Assembly (NCBI GenBank): GCA_002254845.1
Contig: NKPT01000039.1
Span: 1-32,623 of the forward strand
Direction: 5' to 3'
Length of the DNA stretch: 32,623 bases
DNA from: Chloracidobacterium sp. CP2_5A
GTDB taxonomy: Bacteria; Acidobacteriota; Blastocatellia; Chloracidobacteriales; Chloracidobacteriaceae
The stretch's first letter is position 1. Every line of letters starts with the position of its first letter. Shown here piece by piece: positions 1-7,671 of this stretch. The translations under genes and the position numbers were made by a program. The notes under the pieces were generated by a model. That model saw only the letters and a program-made list of their open reading frames with translations, did no database searches and was not told the DNA's origin.

Positions 1-16
1 GGAGGCACCATCTTCA

Positions 17-616
17 ATGACCGCGCCAGCTACCGCGATTCAACCGCACCGCCATCCCGATTTGGCGGACATGTTTCGGCAGGCCGAAGGCAAGTACTTT
101 ACGGATGCCGAGTTCGCCAAGCTCGAAAGCTATTATCCGAACCTCTCGGCGCACATTGAGGCGGCTAAGGACGTGCGCGCCAAGGAAACCGGCATCGTCG
201 GGCGCAGCGTGAAAGAGATTTACACGATGTACCCTTACGAGCAGCACCATGAGCACGCCACCGCCAAGTGCGTTCGCGACGCGCGCTACGTGCTGTCATA
301 CGCGACGCTCTCCATGCTCATCGACGACACGCGGTGGTTTGAGGATAAGCTGCTGATTTGGATGAAAACCATCTTACAGGCCTTTGAGTTCCCGGAAAGC
401 GGGCAGACCGATGCCATGCGCGAGGCCTTTGCCAGGATTGACCCGGCCTTGGCGAACAAGCTCAAGCCGCTCAAGGGCAAGGTGAAGTCCATTTATCATA
501 TGTATTACGTTATCAAGCGGGAGTGTCAGCAGGGGCTGCAGCCGACGAGCTTTCGACTGATAGAACCCTATCTTGACCTTGCCATGAACGTGCTGTCGGA
601 GGACTACGGAGCATGA
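17..616 (+). CDS. phycobilisome-domain (globin-fold, phycobiliprotein-like) protein
   Basis: This 199-residue protein resembles phycobiliprotein subunits. The central helix reads AKCVRDARYVLSYAT, followed by an acidic turn and WFEDKLLIWMKTILQAFEFP. This matches the C-L-R-D...RYVTYA...GD...L.GL.E..... pattern around Cys84 of allophycocyanin and phycocyanin. Cys85, Arg87 and Asp88 sit where Cys84, Arg86 and Asp87 attach and hold the bilin in that family. The rest is predicted helical, and the length is a little over the usual 160-175 residues, with an N-terminal extension. There is no signal peptide or membrane segment. The ATG at 17 has GGAGG at 1-5, 11 bases upstream. The stop overlaps the next gene (ATGA). 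Whether it binds a bilin is inference; it could be a structural paralogue with an empty pocket. Confidence 0.72.
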   Translation: MTAPATAIQPHRHPDLADMFRQAEGKYFTDAEFAKLESYYPNLSAHIEAAKDVRAKETGIVGRSVKEIYTMYPYEQHHEHATAKCVRDARYVLSYATLSMLIDDTRWFEDKLLIWMKTILQAFEFPESGQTDAMREAFARIDPALANKLKPLKGKVKSIYHMYYVIKRECQQGLQPTSFRLIEPYLDLAMNVLSEDYGA

Positions 617-1257
617 TGCTTGCCACAACCGATTTGCTCGAAGGCTTAGAGAATTTCTTTGATGAAGCGCGCCTTGGGTTTGACTTGCGCGAAGGCACGC
701 TCTGGAACCCCGCCAAGACGCGCCTGTGCCTGCTGTCAACCGACTTTCTCTCCGGCGTCTATGCCGCCGTCAAGGACGAAGCCGGCCCCGCCTGGCCAGT
801 CATCTTCAAAACCTGCGGACGGATTTGGGGCGAGCGCATTATGCGCCGCCTGGAGCGCGAGGCGCAGACCGTTGGCAATCTTCAGCTCCGCGAAATGCCG
901 GTGACGATGTTTTTGCGATTCTTCCGCGAGTACTTCGTCTATCACGGCTGGGGGCTGATGACGATTGACGTCGCGCAGGCGCGCGAGACAGGCATCGTGG
1001 TTGCCACGCTGGAAGACTCTATCTTCGCCGAAATCATTCGCGATGAAGAGGATTTTTCCGACCCGCTGATCGCAGGCATCCTCGCCGGGATGATGAGCCA
1101 CATTAGCGGTCACGAGCTGGATTGCGTCCAGACCGAGTGCATTTCGCGCGGCGCGGAAGCCAGCCGCTTCGTCGTGACTGGCGCGGCGCGCCTTCGCGGG
1201 ATTGACGAAAAAATCAAGAGCGGCATGACGCACGAGGAAGTCGTCGCCAGCGTGTAG
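613..1257 (+). CDS. V4R (4-vinyl reductase) domain protein
   Basis: This 214-residue protein has a C-terminal V4R domain (roughly residues 100-195), the domain of BchJ and of several small-molecule and tetrapyrrole-associated proteins. Visible hallmarks are DPLIAGILAGMMSHISG, then the Cys171-x4-Cys176 pair in ELDCVQTECISRG, then a closing strand SRFVVTG. V4R domains often carry a further cysteine near that strand; here it is a serine (Ser184), so any metal site may use other ligands. The N-terminal part (residues 35-90) is helical and aromatic-rich. The start overlaps the upstream stop by four bases, so the two proteins are translationally coupled and probably act together. A second in-frame ATG at 616 is possible. 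The ligand is unknown; a bilin or (bacterio)chlorophyll intermediate is a guess from context. Confidence 0.72.
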   Translation: MMLATTDLLEGLENFFDEARLGFDLREGTLWNPAKTRLCLLSTDFLSGVYAAVKDEAGPAWPVIFKTCGRIWGERIMRRLEREAQTVGNLQLREMPVTMFLRFFREYFVYHGWGLMTIDVAQARETGIVVATLEDSIFAEIIRDEEDFSDPLIAGILAGMMSHISGHELDCVQTECISRGAEASRFVVTGAARLRGIDEKIKSGMTHEEVVASV

Positions 1258-1339
1258 GTCGCTGATTTTCGAGCGCGCCGCACCCGGTTATCCGGACTGA
1301 AGGGGCGTCCTGGTCAGGTTCCGGGGCAAGTCTGAGCTT

Positions 1340-3094
1340 ATGGCATATGAGACGCTCAAACTCATTGGCAGCGGCGCCCATGCCATCGTCCACTTGGCGC
1401 GAGACGAGACCACCGGCGAGCTTTACGCGATCAAGGAATTCCTGGGCGGCGGCAGGGCCGCCCATCTCTTTTTCCGCGAGCTATCTTCGCTGGTGACCCT
1501 TCAGCACCCCAACATTGTCCGATGTTTTGATGTCATCTATGGACAGGGCAACCAACGCAACAAGCTGGTGTTGGAGTACGCCACCGGCGGCAGCCTCCGC
1601 GACGTCCTCAACCAGCGCGGCTCGCTGCCCCTGCTAGAAGCGATTCGCGTTATGCGCGATGTGGCGGCCGGGCTTGGCTACGCCCATGACCATCAGATTC
1701 TGCACCGCGACTTGAAGCCGGAAAACATTCTGGTCTTTTCTGACGCAAGCGCCGGGACGACCGTCTACAAGGTTGCCGATCTGGGCATTGCCAGTCACTT
1801 GGCGAATGTTTCTGACCAACAGAAGCCCAATGGCTCGCCGGCCTATATGGCGCCGGAGCAGTTCTACGACTTTTCGACCTACGCCAGCGACCTTTACTCG
1901 CTGGGCGTCATTTTTTACGAAATCCTGACTGGCGACCGCCCCTTTCACGGCGTGGCGGAAGAGCTGTTTGCCAAGCACGCCAAGCAGCCCCCGGACTTGC
2001 GCCCGGTTCCGGAGTCGGTTCGCCCTATCGTCGAGGCGCTCCTGCATAAGTCGCCTGGAGAGCGGCTTCGCTCAGCCCACAGCTTGCGGTCGGCGCTTGA
2101 CGCCCATTTAGACCCGGCCGCCGCGCCGCGCCGGACGGAAGCGCCGGCCGTCGTCGAGCCGGCCGTGACGCAGCCGCCGGAGATGGCGCTGGAACGGGCC
2201 CACCGCCTCGAGCCGTGGTTTACCCTAGAGCTAGCCGGCAGCCAACGGCTTTTCACGCTCAACCCGGCGCAACGCGCAACGGTTTACATTGTTGACGAAC
2301 GCTCGACGGGCTTTCTCGAGCTCGAGCGACGACGCTTTGTGCCCTACTTCCTGCCGGAGCGCATCACCGCCGCCGCGACTTCAGACCTGGCGTCAACAAC
2401 AAGCTACTTCGCGACGAACCATAGTCTCTACGCTCTCAAGGCCGGAATGGCTTCGCCCCAGCGGCTGTTTCAGCTCCAGTTTCCAGTCACGAGCTTGGCG
2501 GTGACGCCGTCAGAAACGCTGCTCGTTCTGGCCAATCAGGCGAGCGCCGCCGGCTATTCGCCGGAAGGTCGCCGACTCTGGGAAGTCGAGATTTGCAACT
2601 ACGTGCAGTCGCCGCAGATTGTGCCGCTAAGCGACGATGCGATTCTCGTCGTTTCCGGCCCGATTCGGCCGGCTGTGACCTGCCTTGACGCCGCCGGCGG
2701 CGTCAAGTATCGGGTTTCGCTGCCGTCTCCGGCGCTCGCCATTATGCGCTCCACGACTGGAGGCGACTTTCGCGCCGTGCTTTTCGGCGACGGCGACCGG
2801 CAGCCGATGCGGCTGGCCACCTTCGCTGGCGACCAACAGCTCGCCGAGACGGATTTGGGCGAGCCGGTTTACGCCGCCAACTATCATGGGCGGTTTGTGA
2901 CGTTTTTTCATTCCTCTGGCAGCGTTTCCCTGGTATCGGACGGATTACCGATTGCTGAATATCGCCCGTCCGGTATGATACTGGACGACGCCTGGGCGCC
3001 GGCGGCGCGGGCGTACATCAACATCGAACGGCGGCCGCCGCGAACCCTCGTGAATGTTTTTCGCCTGATGGAAGCGACACAGCCCTCTGCCTGA
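1340..3094 (+). CDS. Hanks-type Ser/Thr protein kinase with C-terminal beta-propeller-like domain
   Basis: The 584-residue protein starts with a complete kinase domain (about 5-265). It has a Gly-rich loop GSGAHAIVHLA, Lys32 in AIKEF, catalytic HRDLKPEN (Asp124), DLG at 147-149 in place of DFG, and APE at 171-173. Residues 270-300 form a Pro/Ala-rich linker. Residues 305-580 are short beta-rich repeats (for example LFQLQFPVTSLAVTPSETL and AGGVKYRVSLPSPALAIM) that resemble a degenerate PQQ/WD-type propeller. No membrane segment is evident, so the kinase is probably cytoplasmic. It lies 82 bases after the V4R gene on the same strand. In Synechocystis a V4R-containing operon also carries a kinase (SpkG), which supports a functional link but does not prove it. 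The catalytic residues are intact, so activity is expected. Confidence 0.9.
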   Translation: MAYETLKLIGSGAHAIVHLARDETTGELYAIKEFLGGGRAAHLFFRELSSLVTLQHPNIVRCFDVIYGQGNQRNKLVLEYATGGSLRDVLNQRGSLPLLEAIRVMRDVAAGLGYAHDHQILHRDLKPENILVFSDASAGTTVYKVADLGIASHLANVSDQQKPNGSPAYMAPEQFYDFSTYASDLYSLGVIFYEILTGDRPFHGVAEELFAKHAKQPPDLRPVPESVRPIVEALLHKSPGERLRSAHSLRSALDAHLDPAAAPRRTEAPAVVEPAVTQPPEMALERAHRLEPWFTLELAGSQRLFTLNPAQRATVYIVDERSTGFLELERRRFVPYFLPERITAAATSDLASTTSYFATNHSLYALKAGMASPQRLFQLQFPVTSLAVTPSETLLVLANQASAAGYSPEGRRLWEVEICNYVQSPQIVPLSDDAILVVSGPIRPAVTCLDAAGGVKYRVSLPSPALAIMRSTTGGDFRAVLFGDGDRQPMRLATFAGDQQLAETDLGEPVYAANYHGRFVTFFHSSGSVSLVSDGLPIAEYRPSGMILDDAWAPAARAYINIERRPPRTLVNVFRLMEATQPSA

Positions 3095-3105
3095 ATGACC
3101 TGCGC

Positions 3106-3297
3106 ATGTATCGAAAGCCGCGTTTTCTGGAAAAACTTCACCTCATCCGAGAAGAGCTTGCCGAAGCCTGTGGCTATGATGCAGAGCGATTGACGGACCT
3201 GCTACGGCGTGAGGACTCATCCGCGTTGTCGCCGCTTGACGAGCCGCCACTCCAGCACTCGCTGCCCATTGGGGCGCCGTTTCAATCGAGTCAATGA
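3106..3297 (+). CDS. small hypothetical protein (63 aa), coupled to htrA-like gene
   Basis: I do not recognise this 63-residue protein. The N-terminal half (RKPRFLEKLHLIREELAEACGYDAERLTDLLRR) is predicted as two charged helices; the C-terminal half is Pro/Ser/Gln-rich and probably disordered. It starts 11 bases after the kinase stop, and its TGA overlaps the ATG of the next gene (ATGA at 3294-3297). That tight fit on both sides, with the same GC-rich codon use, is the main argument that it is translated. It could be a small adaptor of the kinase or protease, or simply a leader cistron that drives translation of the protease. No function can be assigned. Confidence 0.6.
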   Translation: MYRKPRFLEKLHLIREELAEACGYDAERLTDLLRREDSSALSPLDEPPLQHSLPIGAPFQSSQ

Positions 3298-4322
3298 CGT
3301 TACCTTGCCTTCGGCTTCTGGCTTGTTTGCTCATCTGGGCGGGCGCGAGTTCAGTGACCGCGCCCGCCCAGCGACCGACAGCCCGCAACGCGCCGCGCAA
3401 TCCCGCGCCGGCAACTTTCCCAAGCATTGCCGATGTCGCGGACCGCGCCAACGGGGGCGTCGTCAACATCCAGTCGGTTTCGGAAGACGGCGGAACCTCG
3501 ATTGGCAGCGGCTTTTGCCTGGATGCCAAAGGCGAGCTGGTGACGAACTTCCACGTCATTCGAGACGCGCTCAAGATTGGCGGCCCCATCCTGGTCGTGA
3601 CCCAAGATGGGCGCACTTTGCCGGCCAGCGTGCGTGGCTACGATGAGGCCACCGACTTGGCTCTGCTCGAAGTTGACCTCGGCCAAGCGCCGCTCCCGGT
3701 TCTTCCGCTCGGGAACAGCGATGCGGTTCGCGTCGGGGATTGGGTCATCGCGATTGGCAGCCCGTTTGAACTCGATCACAGCGTGACGGTCGGCATCATC
3801 AGCGGCAAGGGCCGCAGCGGGCTAGACGGCGCGTATGACGACTTCCTGCAAACCGACGCCGCCATCAACTTCGGCAACTCCGGCGGTCCGCTCGTGGCGC
3901 TAACGGGCGAAGTCATTGGGATCAACACTTTGGTTCTAGCCCGCGGGCAGGGCTTAGGCTTCGCCATTCCGGTCAACATTCTGAAGGACATCCTGCCCGA
4001 CCTGCGAACGCTTGGGCGGGTGCGCCGCAGCTCCATCGGCGTTGAAGCCGCGGATATTTCAGCGTTTGATCGGCGCGGGCTGGGGTTGACCGGCGCGGCT
4101 CGCGGCGTGCGCGTCGTTAAGGTCGAGCGCGGGATGCCCGGCGATCAGGCCGGCATCCGGCGCAACGACGTGATCCTTGCGGTGGAGAACATGCCGGTTG
4201 CCTCCAGCGGACACTTCAACCGGCTGGTGGCGCGCAGCCGTCCGGGCGCGGCCGTCCAGATTCGGATTCGCCGCGAGGAGAAGGAATACACGGTCACCGC
4301 CACGCCCATTGAAAAGAAATAG
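3294..4322 (+). CDS. HtrA/DegP-type serine protease with PDZ domain
   Basis: This 342-residue periplasmic or secreted trypsin-like protease has an N-terminal hydrophobic signal segment (residues 4-25). The protease domain (about 45-235) has the triad His87 (VTNFHVI), Asp121 (ATDLALLEVD) and Ser196 (NFGNSGGPLV). One PDZ domain follows at about 250-340 (GVRVVKVERGMPGDQAGIRRNDVILAVE). Family members trim or degrade misfolded envelope proteins, often as trimers activated through PDZ binding. With a single PDZ domain it is closer to DegS or cyanobacterial HhoA/HtrA layouts than to two-PDZ DegP. The start overlaps the preceding small gene. Its place after a kinase and pigment-like genes would fit envelope or photosystem quality control, but that is inference. 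Confidence 0.9.
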   Translation: MTLPCLRLLACLLIWAGASSVTAPAQRPTARNAPRNPAPATFPSIADVADRANGGVVNIQSVSEDGGTSIGSGFCLDAKGELVTNFHVIRDALKIGGPILVVTQDGRTLPASVRGYDEATDLALLEVDLGQAPLPVLPLGNSDAVRVGDWVIAIGSPFELDHSVTVGIISGKGRSGLDGAYDDFLQTDAAINFGNSGGPLVALTGEVIGINTLVLARGQGLGFAIPVNILKDILPDLRTLGRVRRSSIGVEAADISAFDRRGLGLTGAARGVRVVKVERGMPGDQAGIRRNDVILAVENMPVASSGHFNRLVARSRPGAAVQIRIRREEKEYTVTATPIEKK

Positions 4323-4379
4323 TCATTACACCCAATGTAAGCCCCACCTCATCCGCAAGGAGCGACTTTTTCCCCTCTC

Positions 4380-4823
4380 ATGACCCCGCAAAATCCATAC
4401 CAACAGTCGCCATACCCGCCATCCAATCCTTACCAATCCGGGCCGCCGAGCGGCGGGAATCAACCCGGCCCGCTAGGCCTACCACCGAATGTCGCCAGCC
4501 TGCTCGCCTATGCGCCCTGCTGCATCGGCCTCATTATGTCGATCATCTTGGTCATCACGGAAAAGACCAATCGCTTTGTCAAATTCCACGCTTGGCAGGG
4601 GCTGTTTTTTCACTTGGCGCTGGCGGCGATCGGCATTCTGAACTCGCTTCTGGGGATCGTTCTTGGGAACATCAGCAGCCTGCTTTCACTGGTTTCGACC
4701 CTTTTCGGCCTGGCGATTTTCCTGGGCGGGCTTGGGTTATCCGTTTTTCTGATGGTCAAGGCCTATGGCAACGAAACGCTCAAGCTGCCACTGCTTGGCG
4801 ACATTGCGGAAAAACAGTTATAA
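4380..4823 (+). CDS. DUF4870/UPF0132-like small membrane protein
   Basis: The 147-residue protein begins with a Pro/Gln/Tyr/Ser-rich cytoplasmic tail (residues 1-35, NPYQQSPYPPSNPY). Three hydrophobic segments follow at roughly 38-60, 74-98 and 105-128. The stretch VASLLAYAPCCIGLIMSIIL...EKTNRFVKFHAWQGL is the hallmark of this family: a first membrane helix, an acidic-basic loop, then FVKFHAWQ at the start of helix two. The molecular function of the family is unknown. AAGGAG at 4357-4362 is the nearest ribosome-binding-like sequence, 17 bases before the ATG and so rather far. It lies 57 bases after the protease gene and 17 bases before the next gene, in the same orientation. Confidence 0.8.
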   Translation: MTPQNPYQQSPYPPSNPYQSGPPSGGNQPGPLGLPPNVASLLAYAPCCIGLIMSIILVITEKTNRFVKFHAWQGLFFHLALAAIGILNSLLGIVLGNISSLLSLVSTLFGLAIFLGGLGLSVFLMVKAYGNETLKLPLLGDIAEKQL

Positions 4824-4840
4824 GCCGCCTTGGATGCCCC

Positions 4841-6199
4841 ATGCCGACCGCTATTGACTATTTTCACCAGCTCATCGCCGCTGACCCTTCAGCGGCAAGC
4901 GCCGCCGCCGACCAGCTTGACGCGGCGCTTATCGCCCGTGGCATCCTCTTTGCTGGCAAGGCGATGCCGGTTCACCTGCGCCCGCACTTCCTCGCCCCTG
5001 ATGAGCGGCGGCGGCTTGAGGTCGCCGCGGTCGGCGTCTTGCGCGCCGCGCTGATGGCGGAGCAGGGCCTTTTCGGCGGCGACCGCGAGCGGCTCTACGC
5101 GGCGCTCCGTCTTCACGACGCCGAGCGTCGCCTTCTGCGCATCCATCCGGGCTACGACGACGCCGTTGTCTGGACGCGCCTGGACGCCTTCCCGACGCCG
5201 GACAACGTGTTATTTCTGGAGTTCAACCATGACGCGCCAGCCGGGATTGGCTACTCGGCGGCGATGACGGAAATCTACCTTGAACTCCCCATTCTCAAGC
5301 GCTTCGCCAAGCGGTTCAGCCTGGCGGGCGACGATCCGCGCCCGGCGCTGCTTGAAGCGCTGCTCAAGGCCTACGCGGCGTTTGGCGGGCAAGAGCGGCC
5401 TAACATTGGCATCGTGGACTGGACGGACGTGAGGACTTCGTCTGACCAAGTCATCCTGCGGGACTACTTTATCGCGCAGGGTCATGCGTCGGTCATTGCT
5501 GATCCGCGCGAGGTCAAGTTGCGACGCGGCCGGCTCTATGCCGGCGATCTTCGGCTGGACATCGTCTATCGGCGAGTCGTCACGAGCGAGTTGCTCGCAA
5601 AGCTCGATGAAGCCCGCGACTTCGTTGCGGGCTATGAAACTCGCGCCGCCTGTTTCATCAACTCCTTCCGCTGCCGCGTCAGCGAAAACAAGGCCTTTCT
5701 CGGCTTTCTAACCGACCCGGAGCAGCTTTCCTTCCTCTCGGATGACCTGCGGCAGGCGCTGCTTCGGCATCTTCCCTGGACGCGCGTGGTGGCCGAGCAA
5801 TCAACCAGCTTGTCTGATGGCCGCCGCATTGACCTATGCGAGCATGCAGCCCGTCATCGGGCGGACTTCGTGCTCAAGCCGGCGGATGCCTACGGCGGGA
5901 CGAACGTTTATATTGGAAGCGAGACTGACGACGAGACCTGGGAGGAAGCCTTGCAGCGGGCGCTCAAGGATGACGCCCTCTGGGTGTTGCAACAGCGGGT
6001 TTCGACCCCAACCGAGATCTTTCCAATCCGGCAAGCCGACGGGGGCTTCGCCTTGTATCCTATGAAATACAACATCAATCCGTTCTGCCTGGGCGGACGG
6101 GTTACCGGGGCTGTTGCGCGGACCTCGCGGAGCGCCGTCATCAACGTGAGCGCAGGCGGCGGGAGCATTCCCGTCTTCACCGTCGCCCCCGTCTCATAA
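4841..6199 (+). CDS. ATP-grasp-like protein (circularly permuted/glutathionylspermidine-synthase-like fold)
   Basis: The 452-residue protein is soluble and has no signal peptide. I chose the ATG at 4841 (MPTAIDYFHQL), 17 bases after the previous stop. The same frame stays open further upstream but would overlap the membrane-protein gene by more than 200 bases. The N-terminal half has VLFLEFNHDAPAGIGYS, recalling the E-x-N acidic motif of ATP-grasp ligases. The C-terminal half has DFVLKPADAYGGTNVYIG (Lys346 and a Gly-rich loop), WVLQQRV, and a terminal GGGSIPVFTV. These fit a nucleotide-binding ATP-grasp core of the kind that joins a carboxylate to an amine. Substrates are unknown. Its position at the end of the operon does not identify a pathway. 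Confidence 0.68.
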   Translation: MPTAIDYFHQLIAADPSAASAAADQLDAALIARGILFAGKAMPVHLRPHFLAPDERRRLEVAAVGVLRAALMAEQGLFGGDRERLYAALRLHDAERRLLRIHPGYDDAVVWTRLDAFPTPDNVLFLEFNHDAPAGIGYSAAMTEIYLELPILKRFAKRFSLAGDDPRPALLEALLKAYAAFGGQERPNIGIVDWTDVRTSSDQVILRDYFIAQGHASVIADPREVKLRRGRLYAGDLRLDIVYRRVVTSELLAKLDEARDFVAGYETRAACFINSFRCRVSENKAFLGFLTDPEQLSFLSDDLRQALLRHLPWTRVVAEQSTSLSDGRRIDLCEHAARHRADFVLKPADAYGGTNVYIGSETDDETWEEALQRALKDDALWVLQQRVSTPTEIFPIRQADGGFALYPMKYNINPFCLGGRVTGAVARTSRSAVINVSAGGGSIPVFTVAPVS

Positions 6200-6314
6200 G
6201 CTGGTTGAAGCGTCATTCAGTCAATTCGCCCCGCTGTAGTCGCTTTTGCAGCAACGACAGCGCCAGCTGCCCCTGACGCCGAAGGCTGCGGCGCAAGCCA
6301 GGTCAGATCGCTAT

Positions 6315-6908
6315 ATGTCCGAAGCCTTTCGCATCGTGGAAGTTTCCGACCTGGAGACCATCGCCGCTATCCAGCGATTGCGCGCTGAAAGCTGGGCGAC
6401 AACCGGACTGTCAGCGAGCCTGTTTCCTAATGGCCAGTGGCGCGACCCAAGCGAGGAGCGCCCGCCGTTTCGCCATTGGGCGGTCTTTGCCGGGGAGCGC
6501 ATTGTCGCCGCCGGACGGCTTTCTATCCATGCCAAGCTGAGCGAAGCGCCCGGCGGACACCTCTTCGCCCAACTGCCCTGTGAAATTATCCCGCCGATCG
6601 CGTCCATCAATCGCCTGGTCGTGCATCCCGACGCCCGCCGCCAGGGACTGAGCCGGAAGCTCGATGAGGCGCGCCTAGCGGCGGCGCGCGCCGCCGGGGC
6701 GCGAACGGTCCTGGCCTACTGGTCGCGCATCACCGGGATGGCGCGCTATCGCAGCCTGGAAAGCCTTGGCTTTGTTCGGGTCAGCGAGTTTGACTTTTTT
6801 AACGAGCCGCCGACGGGGCTGGTGACGGCGATGATCCTGGCGTGGTCTCCGGCTGGCGACCAGCGCCATCCGTCAGCAAGCGCGACCGACAGCGCAGGGC
6901 TTCAATAG
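6315..6908 (+). CDS. GNAT-family N-acetyltransferase
   Basis: The 197-residue protein (ATG at 6315, MSEAFRIVEVSDL; an upstream TTG is less likely) has the GNAT core. Strand beta4 reads ASINRLVVHPDARRQGLSRKLDEARLAAARAAG, containing the acetyl-CoA loop R/Q-x-x-G-x variant (RRQGLS), followed by ARTVLAYW and a terminal G-F-V-R-V-S strand. The first 60 residues include ETIAAIQRLRAESWAT, typical of an N-terminal helix pair. The substrate is not predictable. The gene lies 115 bases after the ATP-grasp-like gene. Its last 110 bases overlap the 3' end of mqnD on the other strand, which encodes a low-complexity tail here (PSASATDSAGLQ). Confidence 0.82.
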   Translation: MSEAFRIVEVSDLETIAAIQRLRAESWATTGLSASLFPNGQWRDPSEERPPFRHWAVFAGERIVAAGRLSIHAKLSEAPGGHLFAQLPCEIIPPIASINRLVVHPDARRQGLSRKLDEARLAAARAAGARTVLAYWSRITGMARYRSLESLGFVRVSEFDFFNEPPTGLVTAMILAWSPAGDQRHPSASATDSAGLQ

Positions 6909-7671
6909 CGGCGCGGCCTTCGGCTCCCAAATCCCGCGTGAACTCATTGACGTACAGCGCGATGTGCCGCGCCTGAACGTCGGCTGACATCTCCTGCGCA
7001 TGCGCGGCAATGTACGGGCGAATTGCCTCCGGGCGCGCGTCGGCGTAGGACAGACTCTCCCGCGCGGCCTCCGTTACCAGTCGGCGCGTCGTCTCATCTA
7101 GCGTTTGGCGGATGGCAATGCCGCCCAGCGGAAGCGGCAACCCGGTCGTCGCTTCCCACCACTCGCCCAAATCCACAATGCGCGTCAGCCCAAACGTCGG
7201 ATACACAAAGCGGCTTTCGTGAATAATCACGCCGGCGTCATAGTCCCCGGCGGCGACAGCCGGCATGATGCGCTCAAACGGCAGCTCCGTCACAATGGGG
7301 GCATCGTCGGTAAACAGACGAATCAGCAGATGCGCCGTCGTCAGCCTCCCCGGCGTCACAAGGCGCTTACGCCGCAGCGCTTCGGGCGCAAACGGCTTGC
7401 GGGCGACGACCAGCGGGCCGCAGTGGCGCCCCAGCGCCGCGCCAACGTCCAGCAAGGCGTACCGGGCCGCAATTGGCGGCGTCAGCAGCGCGGCAAAGGA
7501 GAGTTTCGTGACATCCAGCCTGCCTTCCAGCGCCCACTCGTTGAGCGTCTGCACGTCAGCCAAGCGAATGTCGAACGTCACGCCAGGCGCGCGAGTCAGC
7601 CCCAGCGCCAGCGCGCCGAAAATGTAGGTATCGTTGGGGCACGGCGAATAGCCAAGCGTCAACGTGGTCAT
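6799..7671 (-). CDS. mqnD: MqnD, 1,4-dihydroxy-6-naphthoate synthase (futalosine menaquinone pathway)
   Basis: The 290-residue protein has the MqnD signature GYSPCPNDTYIFGAL near the N-terminus. It then shows LNEWALEGRLDVTKLSFAAL and an AGVIIHESRFVYP-type segment of the periplasmic-binding-protein-like fold. MqnD converts cyclic dehypoxanthinyl futalosine to 1,4-dihydroxy-6-naphthoate, a late step in the alternative menaquinone route. I place the start at the ATG at 7671, which overlaps the TGA of the upstream membrane-protein gene by four bases; a start eight codons earlier is possible but not needed. The last 30 or so residues (DGAGRQPETTPGSSPSPAPSAAR) are a Pro/Ser-rich tail encoded in the 110-bp overlap with the GNAT gene. 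No other mqn gene is in the window. Confidence 0.93.
   Translation of the reverse strand: MTTLTLGYSPCPNDTYIFGALALGLTRAPGVTFDIRLADVQTLNEWALEGRLDVTKLSFAALLTPPIAARYALLDVGAALGRHCGPLVVARKPFAPEALRRKRLVTPGRLTTAHLLIRLFTDDAPIVTELPFERIMPAVAAGDYDAGVIIHESRFVYPTFGLTRIVDLGEWWEATTGLPLPLGGIAIRQTLDETTRRLVTEAARESLSYADARPEAIRPYIAAHAQEMSADVQARHIALYVNEFTRDLGAEGRAAIEALRCRSRLLTDGAGRQPETTPGSSPSPAPSAAR

Noticed and set aside
4592-4840. Upstream extension of the ATP-grasp-like frame
   Set aside because: It overlaps the DUF4870-like gene in another frame; the ATG at 4841 lies just after that gene's stop.
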